DNA of 18,118 nucleotides from an uncultured Flavobacterium sp. Lineage in GTDB: Bacteria; Bacteroidota; Bacteroidia; Flavobacteriales; Flavobacteriaceae. The stretch covers positions 1 to 18,118 of the forward strand of contig NZ_CAMIHH010000066.1 of NCBI RefSeq assembly GCF_946220915.1, read 5' to 3'. The position numbers and the translations under genes are program-made. The notes under the pieces are model-generated. The model saw nothing but the letters and a program-made list of their open reading frames with translations. It was not told where the DNA came from and did no database searches. Numbering within the stretch: position 1 is the stretch's first letter; each line of letters starts with the position of its first letter. Shown one piece after another: positions 12,216 to 18,118 of the stretch.

Positions 12216-15044
12216 TTAAAACCACCAGAACGGGCTTCCGCCTTCGTCCTTTTTCTTGGCGAACTTGTCGAGTTTAAAGGTAAGCGAGAACATTACATAG
12301 CGTTTTAGCACTATGTTCTCCTCATCGCGTATGCTGGTCGGCGTTATGCTTCTTGTAGTGCCCACATTCTGGTTAAGGAGGTCGTATACTTTTACCTTGA
12401 ATAAAAGCCTGTCCTGTAAAAAGTTGTAGCCCAGGCTGCTGTTCCACAGGAAAAAATCGGGCCTGAACCCTTCGGCAATCTGTGTCGTGTACGTATATCC
12501 AAAATCGTTTCCAAATACTACGTGCTTTGGCCAGTAGCTTGTGGTTTGAAGGTTGAGCCTGTGAACCATGTTACTTGCCTGGCTGGCAGGGTAATTACCT
12601 GAATAATCCGTTTGGTTATAGGTAAAATTGTATGAGGGGTTGATGGTTAGCAGCTCGCCATATTCGTACGTAAAGTTGGCCCGTGGTGTTATCCTGAGCC
12701 CTTTTGATGTATAAGGTTCTGTATTAAGGAAGCCTTTATTTTGATTGTACTGTCCGTTTATGCCAAAACTGAAACGATAAGTGCTGCCGCCTTCCGTTTT
12801 AATAGATTTGCTGAAGTTGCCGCCAAACCATGTATAGAATGTTCCCGAAACGTTGGTATACTGCGTAGTCCTTTCACCACTGGTGGTAACTTCGGTAAAG
12901 TATTTTATTTCATCTTCATTAAACTGTCCGCCGCCCCAAAAGCTGTAGCCGGAGCGTGTGGCATAATCAAAATCGCGGAAGCTGAGGTTGAAATTATGGT
13001 AACGCTGTGGATCGAGGGCAGGATTTCCGCGTGTTATGGATAATGGATCGCTCACGTCATCTACGGGCAGGATCTGGTTGGGCTGCGGGAAGTTCACATC
13101 ATAATTATAGCCTATCCATAGCGAACGCGATTTTGTCATGCTGTAATTGAGGCCAACGCTTGCCGAAGGAAGCACATAATTTTTTACAAGCCTCGTGTTA
13201 TCGCCCATGTAGAAGGAATAGTTGTCAAACCTGGAAATTTGCGGTCCCCCTTCCACATTAAGCCATAATTTGCCCGATTTCATGCTGAACCCTGCATTTG
13301 GGCGAAGTATGTTAGTATTCGAAGTCATGTAGTTGGTAAGTGAGTCATTGTAAATGCTGTGCCTGTTGGTAAGCGGGTCAAAGTCAAACCCGTCGCGGTC
13401 CTGCAGCATTCTTTTGTGTTCATAAGTCATTCCTATTTTTACATTCATCGAGTCGGTTATCGGCTCAAGGTATTCAAGGCCTGCCGTATAATTGTCGTTG
13501 GCCTGGCGGTTGAGGCGCAATTGGTCCCTGTTCTTATTTTTCATGGTTTGTTCGCCATTTTCATAGTTATACGTTGTAATGTCGTAGTCGTTACGCTCTG
13601 TGCCATTATCTATCCTGTTATCGTTTTGGAGCACTACGTTTACAGATCTTCCTTTCTTTTTAAAGGCTTTATTGAAAACAAAGTAACTCTCAAACCCTTT
13701 ATTGTCATTATCGCTAAAATTATTACTGGTGCTTTCATTCATTGGCCTTCCGTCTGCCAGGCGATACGATTCCTGGCCCGATGAATTTTTGTACTTTGAA
13801 TTTCCGGTTACAAATTTCGGTGCAAAATAAATAGAGGCTGTAGAGTCGACCTTAATGTCAAACTCCGTGTTGAAATTATGGGCGTAGCGGCTTGTATTGG
13901 TCATTGCCCGCGAGTTCATCTGGTAGCTCGGGTCGGTCAGGTCGCCGGAATCGGTGTCTACAGGCAGGAAGTTGGTTTCACTTGTTCTGTTGCGATTGTC
14001 GGTATCGGCACTGCTGTAAAAATAACTGGAGCTTCCGTCAAAGCCTTTTACCCATTCGTCAGCATAGTTCAGCCCAAGGATATTGGACTGTGTTATGCCT
14101 CTGCCACCGCCAAACTGCATGCCGTTTACGCTAAAACTGCCGTCATCGCTGCTCCAGAAGGAGGAATTGCGCCCGCCACCCATGGTGTCAAATATTTCGT
14201 CCATGCTAAACCCACTCGAATTGATGTTGTTGGATGAGGCAAGCAGGCTTATTTTGGTCGGGCCCTTAAAATAGTTGGCAAGCAGGCTGCTTTCGTACCG
14301 GTCATCGCTTCCAAAGCCTCCCATCAGTTTTCCAAAATATCCTTTGTTTTTTTTTTCATCAATCGTAAGGTTTATGCTGGCATTGTTGCCAGTTGCTTTT
14401 TGTCCGGAAAGTTCTTCCTGTTTGCTTTTGGTATCGGTTACCTGCACTTTGTTGATGATGTCGGCAGGCAGGTTTTGCAACGCAACTTTACCATCGCGGT
14501 CAAAAAAAGGCTTGCCGTTTACGAGTATCTGGTTTACTTCCTTACCGTTCACTGTAATTTTCCCTTCCTCATCAATATCCACACCAGGCAACTGCTTGAG
14601 TAGCGCCTCCACATTGGCATCCGGGCGTACCTTGAACGATGCAGCATTAAATTCTAGCGTATCGGACTTTATGCGGATGGGGGGGATCTCCGATTCAATG
14701 ACCACTTCATTAAGCTCCGAGGGCTTGTCTTCTAGTTTTACCGTGCCAAAATCGCGGTTTTCGGCAACCGATTCCAGTTCTTGCCTGTAGTCGGACATTC
14801 CTATAAATGATATCTTAAGAAATACAGGCTGCGTGATTTTGCGGGTTTTTATTTCCCACTGGCCATTCTTCCCGGTTATGGTATAGTCAACCATGGCAGA
14901 ATCTTTTACCGTCGTTAGATATACGGTTGCCGACTCAAGGGGAATGTCCTGGGTGTCGGTAATTTTTCCTTTAAGGGTAATATTTTGGGCAAAGCTTAAT
15001 GTTGTAAACGCAAAAAATAAAACTAACGTTAGTAATTTGTGCAT
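12216..15044 (-). CDS. Outer-membrane beta-barrel receptor with carboxypeptidase-regulatory-like domain (copy 1)
   Basis: A 942-residue outer-membrane protein. Signal peptide 1-19 (LSFA-Q); a carboxypeptidase-regulatory-like beta-sandwich, about 22-105 (NITLKGKITDTQDIPLESAT...); a plug-like region, about 120-225, with EALLKQLPGVDIDEEGKITV (146-165), VNGKPFF and LPADIINKVQVTDTK; then a long barrel rich in aromatic and Asn/Ser residues up to MFSLTFKLDKF. This is the TonB-dependent-receptor-like 'outer membrane beta-barrel' group of Bacteroidota; I see no clear TonB box, and the substrate is unknown. The tail ends in SPFWWF. It follows a paralog by 97 bp with no evident promoter between them, so co-transcription is likely. 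An A10 run sits in codons around 230 (14347-14356). Confidence 0.93.
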   Translation of the reverse strand: MHKLLTLVLFFAFTTLSFAQNITLKGKITDTQDIPLESATVYLTTVKDSAMVDYTITGKNGQWEIKTRKITQPVFLKISFIGMSDYRQELESVAENRDFGTVKLEDKPSELNEVVIESEIPPIRIKSDTLEFNAASFKVRPDANVEALLKQLPGVDIDEEGKITVNGKEVNQILVNGKPFFDRDGKVALQNLPADIINKVQVTDTKSKQEELSGQKATGNNASINLTIDEKKNKGYFGKLMGGFGSDDRYESSLLANYFKGPTKISLLASSNNINSSGFSMDEIFDTMGGGRNSSFWSSDDGSFSVNGMQFGGGRGITQSNILGLNYADEWVKGFDGSSSYFYSSADTDNRNRTSETNFLPVDTDSGDLTDPSYQMNSRAMTNTSRYAHNFNTEFDIKVDSTASIYFAPKFVTGNSKYKNSSGQESYRLADGRPMNESTSNNFSDNDNKGFESYFVFNKAFKKKGRSVNVVLQNDNRIDNGTERNDYDITTYNYENGEQTMKNKNRDQLRLNRQANDNYTAGLEYLEPITDSMNVKIGMTYEHKRMLQDRDGFDFDPLTNRHSIYNDSLTNYMTSNTNILRPNAGFSMKSGKLWLNVEGGPQISRFDNYSFYMGDNTRLVKNYVLPSASVGLNYSMTKSRSLWIGYNYDVNFPQPNQILPVDDVSDPLSITRGNPALDPQRYHNFNLSFRDFDYATRSGYSFWGGGQFNEDEIKYFTEVTTSGERTTQYTNVSGTFYTWFGGNFSKSIKTEGGSTYRFSFGINGQYNQNKGFLNTEPYTSKGLRITPRANFTYEYGELLTINPSYNFTYNQTDYSGNYPASQASNMVHRLNLQTTSYWPKHVVFGNDFGYTYTTQIAEGFRPDFFLWNSSLGYNFLQDRLLFKVKVYDLLNQNVGTTRSITPTSIRDEENIVLKRYVMFSLTFKLDKFAKKKDEGGSPFWWF

Positions 15045-15141
15045 ATAGCTATGGTAAAGTTGGTTAATGGTAAGGTTATGCTTATAAAACTGCTAAGTAA
15101 GTGTTTTATTGTTAATATAAGCTGAAAGAAAAGCCTTTTAA

Positions 15142-17949
15142 CTAACGCCTCATGGGCCTCATGACAGGCCCACGGCGAAATTCGGTAGATGGTGCGGTTC
15201 CAAACTTATTGAATTTCCATGTAAGTGAAAACATGATATAACGTTTCAGCACGGTATTTTCCTCATTGGTTACCGATGTGGGGTCAACTGTGCGCTTCAC
15301 GCCGGTATTCTGGTTAAGCAGGTCGTATACTTTTGCTTTTAGCATCAGTTGGTCTTTCAGGAAATTATAGCCAATGCTGGTATTAAGAAGATAAAAATCT
15401 TTCCGGAAACCGTCGGGAACATTAGAATTGTAAGTATATGCCAAGTCGGCCCCCACAACAGTGTGCTTTGGCCAATAGCTTGTGGCTTCAAGCCCGGCAA
15501 TATGCATAAAGCCCGAAGCCGAGCCTACGCTGTAGTTGTCGTAGGTATATTGGTTATAACTAAAATTGTACGAAGGCGTGATGGTTACGAGTTCGCCATA
15601 ACGGTAACTGAGGTTGAGGTTCGGACTCAGGCCAATGGACCTTGAATTGTAGCGTTGGGTGTTCAGGTAGCCTTTGTCGGTACTAAAATTGGCACTTATC
15701 CCGGTATTAAGCAGCCACTCATGCGCCTCTTTTTTAAAGGTCTTATTCCAGTTTATGGAAACCGAAGATGCCATTGTTCCTGAAATATTCCTGTATGATG
15801 TTTCCCTTTTGGCGCTGTCATCAATTTCAGTATACTGCACAACTTCGTCATTATACAGCATCAGGCTGCCTGCTAAATTAAAGCCCGTAAGCATGGCCGT
15901 ATTAAAGTTGCGGAAACCCGCCCTGATACTGTGCGAACTTGTGGGGTCGAGCCTGGGATTACCGGTGATGGTATTTAACGGGTTGCTAATATCTATGACC
16001 GGTAGGAGCTGTGTTGCCGACGGGAAGCTTACTGTGTACCGGTAATTGGCATAAACCGATTTGGATTTGCTAAACCTGTAGGTTGCCCTTGCGTTGGCCT
16101 GTGGTACGATGTAGTTTTTCTCCAGGCGGTAATTTTCTCCCATGTAATATGCGTGGTTGCGGAAATTGGTAAACTGCAGGCCTGCATCAGCACTTGCCCT
16201 AAGCTTTGACTGATCCAGCGACAGCCCTGCCGAAGGTCCCAGGGTTACCGTGCGAGATGACAAATAGTTGGAAAGCGAGTCGTTAAAAAGGGAATAACTA
16301 TCCAATGCCGGGTCATAATCATAGCTCTCACGGCGGTCTGTATCTTTATTCCAGTGGTAATTGGCAATAATGTTGAGCTTCAGGGAATCGGTCAATGGTT
16401 CAATGAATTCTACACTGGCGTTATACAGGTCGGTTTTCCCGGTATTGGCAAGCAGTTGGTTACGATTGTCTGTAATGACCTCAGTCTGCCCTGCGGGATA
16501 TTTGTATCGTACCGTGTTGGACCGGTTAAGGTTCGTGCGCTCATTGCTGCTGTTGGCATTGGTAGCATTTATGCTTATTCCCCGTCCTTTCTTTGCAAAA
16601 CGCTTAAAATAGTTCAGGTTGCTGTTAAAGTTTTCATCATTGCTTTCAGAATAGCTGCTGGCTGTACTTTCATTAAGCAGTTTTGAATCGGCCAGCCTTT
16701 GCGAAAAGCTTTCTGAAGATGAGGAGCCCGTGGAGCCTGATGAGCGAAAAACAGGGCGGTAATGCACTGTAGCCGTCGAATCGATCCTGTATTGGAAATC
16801 AGAATTGATGCTGTGCGAATAAGTATCGCCGTCCGACCTTGATGATGATCCTGTGCGGTAGCTTTTGTCGATTAATGTACCGGGATTGTCGGTATCCTCG
16901 CTTTCGGGCAGGTAGTTCGTGGCACTATACCGCCGCCTGTTTTCGGTTGAAGTGTTGCTATAGTTGTAGCTGGAAGCGGATTCAAAGTCCCTGAACCATT
17001 CATCACTGTAGTTCACCCCCAGGGTATTGCTCAGTGTAATTCCTGCCGCGTTGCCGCCGCTGCTGAATGACCTTAGCCCGGAACCCCGGCCCAGGCTTCC
17101 GAAAACCTCGTTCATCGAAAACCCGGATGCATTAATATTGTTGGACGAAGCCAGCACGCTCAGTTTCTTTTTATCTTTAAAGTAATTAACAAGCCCGCTG
17201 GCCTCATGCCGCCGGGCACTGCCATAGCCGCCTGTTACCCGGCCAAACAGCCCTTTGTTCTTGTCTTTTTTTATGGTCAGGTTAATGCTTGCATTATCGC
17301 CGCTGGCCTGCTGCCGGGCAAGCTCTTCCTTTTTAGTCCGGGTGTCGGTTACCTGTACTTTGTCAATCATGTCGGCAGGCAGGTTTTGCAGGGCTATTTT
17401 GCCATCGGCATCAAAAAAGGGTTTGCCGTTCACGAGTACCTGGTTTACCTCTTTGCCGTTTACAGTAATTTTGCGATCGGGAGTTATCACTACTCCCGGC
17501 AGCTGTTTTAGCAAGGCTTCTACATTGGCATCGGGCCGCACCCTGAATGACGCTGCATTAAATTCCAGTGTGTCTTTTTTAATGCGTATCGGCGGGATTT
17601 CTGCATCAATCACTACTTCGCTCAGCTCTGTTGGCAGGTCCATCAGTTTTACTGTGCCAAAGTTGCGGTCCTTGTCTACAGCTGTAAGCTCTTCCTTATG
17701 GCTGGCCATTCCCACAAATGAAATTTTCAACGTTGCCGGAATGCCCATCGCCGGTACTTTAAGCTCCCAGCCGCCGCTTTTGCCCGAAATGGTATAGTCT
17801 ACAACGGTTGAGTCTTTTGCGCGCATCAGGTAAATGGTAGCCGATTCGAGTGCAATGCCGGTGCTGTCTGCGACCACGCCTTTGAGTGTTACAGACTGCC
17901 CGTAACCGGCAATGCTAAAAAGTACCAGGATGAGTAAAAATTTATGCAT
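15142..17949 (-). CDS. Outer-membrane beta-barrel receptor with carboxypeptidase-regulatory-like domain (copy 2)
   Basis: A 935-residue paralog of the downstream gene, with the same order of parts: signal peptide 1-18 (IAGYG-Q), regulatory-like domain about 20-103, plug-like region with EALLKQLPGVVITPDRKITV (144-163), VNGKPFF and LPADMIDKVQVTDTR, and a barrel to MFSLTWKFNKFG. The segments IPPIRIK.DTLEFNAASF and RPDANVEALLKQLPGV are nearly identical between the copies, while extracellular-loop regions (Ser/Asn/Thr-rich, about 340-470) differ, as expected for duplicated receptors with diverging ligands. The tail after the last strand is basic (FRRGPVMRPMRR), unlike the aromatic end of copy 1. 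It is first in the pair, behind a TAnnTTTG promoter. Substrate unknown. Confidence 0.93.
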   Translation of the reverse strand: MHKFLLILVLFSIAGYGQSVTLKGVVADSTGIALESATIYLMRAKDSTVVDYTISGKSGGWELKVPAMGIPATLKISFVGMASHKEELTAVDKDRNFGTVKLMDLPTELSEVVIDAEIPPIRIKKDTLEFNAASFRVRPDANVEALLKQLPGVVITPDRKITVNGKEVNQVLVNGKPFFDADGKIALQNLPADMIDKVQVTDTRTKKEELARQQASGDNASINLTIKKDKNKGLFGRVTGGYGSARRHEASGLVNYFKDKKKLSVLASSNNINASGFSMNEVFGSLGRGSGLRSFSSGGNAAGITLSNTLGVNYSDEWFRDFESASSYNYSNTSTENRRRYSATNYLPESEDTDNPGTLIDKSYRTGSSSRSDGDTYSHSINSDFQYRIDSTATVHYRPVFRSSGSTGSSSSESFSQRLADSKLLNESTASSYSESNDENFNSNLNYFKRFAKKGRGISINATNANSSNERTNLNRSNTVRYKYPAGQTEVITDNRNQLLANTGKTDLYNASVEFIEPLTDSLKLNIIANYHWNKDTDRRESYDYDPALDSYSLFNDSLSNYLSSRTVTLGPSAGLSLDQSKLRASADAGLQFTNFRNHAYYMGENYRLEKNYIVPQANARATYRFSKSKSVYANYRYTVSFPSATQLLPVIDISNPLNTITGNPRLDPTSSHSIRAGFRNFNTAMLTGFNLAGSLMLYNDEVVQYTEIDDSAKRETSYRNISGTMASSVSINWNKTFKKEAHEWLLNTGISANFSTDKGYLNTQRYNSRSIGLSPNLNLSYRYGELVTITPSYNFSYNQYTYDNYSVGSASGFMHIAGLEATSYWPKHTVVGADLAYTYNSNVPDGFRKDFYLLNTSIGYNFLKDQLMLKAKVYDLLNQNTGVKRTVDPTSVTNEENTVLKRYIMFSLTWKFNKFGTAPSTEFRRGPVMRPMRR

Positions 17950-18053
17950 AAGCGGTTAAAAGGCTGGTGGTTAATTGTAAACTGCATATCGCCTGCTTTT
18001 AGTATGCATAACGTAGTGGCAGTGTAAAAATACCTAATGATGGGGATTGCTCA

Positions 18054-18061
18054 CAAATATA
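18054..18061 (-). promoter_or_regulatory. TAnnTTTG promoter element of the receptor pair
   Basis: TATATTTG read on the minus strand matches the Bacteroidota -7 element, about 105 bp upstream of the ATG at 17949, implying a leader near 100 nt. The -33 position has no clear TTTG, which would suit an activator-dependent promoter. Confidence 0.5.
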
Positions 18062-18081
18062 ATTGTGCAGATTTTTACAGG

Positions 18082-18099
18082 GTAGGATAAATGTCCTAC
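18082..18099. promoter_or_regulatory. GTAGGA-N6-TCCTAC dyad upstream of the receptor promoter
   Basis: A perfect 6-bp inverted repeat with a 6-bp spacer, centred about 30 bp upstream of the TATATTTG element, where an activator would be expected to bind. It could equally be a chance palindrome; the regulator is unknown. Confidence 0.3.
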
Positions 18100-18118
18100 A
18101 GTGTTAAAACAGGGATAG

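Noticed and set aside
15142..17949. SusC/SusD polysaccharide-utilisation locus
   Set aside because: No SusD-like lipoprotein, glycoside hydrolase or sensor gene accompanies the receptors, and the barrel type differs from classical SusC.

Overview
The window looks like chromosomal DNA from a Bacteroidota bacterium, most likely a Flavobacterium-type member of the Flavobacteriaceae. The reasons are the gene content (a Bacteroidota-length urocanate hydratase, DUF5522, GSCFA, DUF4136 lipoprotein, large beta-barrel proteins with an N-terminal carboxypeptidase-regulatory-like domain), promoters of the TAnnTTTG type, and the lack of clear Shine-Dalgarno sequences before most starts. I see no rRNA, tRNA, CRISPR array, transposase or phage gene. 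The taxonomic call is inference from recognised families; no search was run.

Layout. Positions 1-5800: a truncated DUF4136 lipoprotein gene (-), urocanate hydratase hutU (-), a small Cys-rich DUF5522 protein (-), then three plus-strand genes (a small HExxH protein, a DUF1761 membrane protein, a FemAB/GNAT-like acyltransferase). The acyltransferase gene meets a GSCFA-family gene (-) tail to tail, with overlapping stops. Positions 5855-8533: alanyl-tRNA synthetase alaS (-), which carries a sharply AT-rich internal segment. Positions 8534-8943: a divergent intergenic region with a large imperfect inverted repeat and a strong TTTG-N18-TAnnTTTG promoter pointing right.

Positions 8944-12085 form one tightly packed plus-strand operon: membrane-anchored M23 peptidase, MerR-type regulator, LemA, a cytoplasmic TPM-domain protein and an exported TPM-domain protein with a Gly-rich tail. 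Genes overlap by 1, 11 and 4 nt or are 2 nt apart, so co-translation is very likely. A 16-bp bidirectional hairpin terminator closes it. Positions 12216-17949 hold two tandem paralogous outer-membrane beta-barrel receptors (-), with a TAnnTTTG promoter and an upstream dyad at the right edge.

Most of the window is ordinary core genome. The items most worth a second look are the M23-MerR-LemA-TPM-TPM cassette with TPM domains apparently on both sides of the inner membrane, the A10 tract inside one receptor gene that is interrupted in its paralog, the AT-rich patch in alaS, the small HExxH protein, and several short dispersed-repeat-like elements between genes. I did not find a convincing new defence or mobile system.
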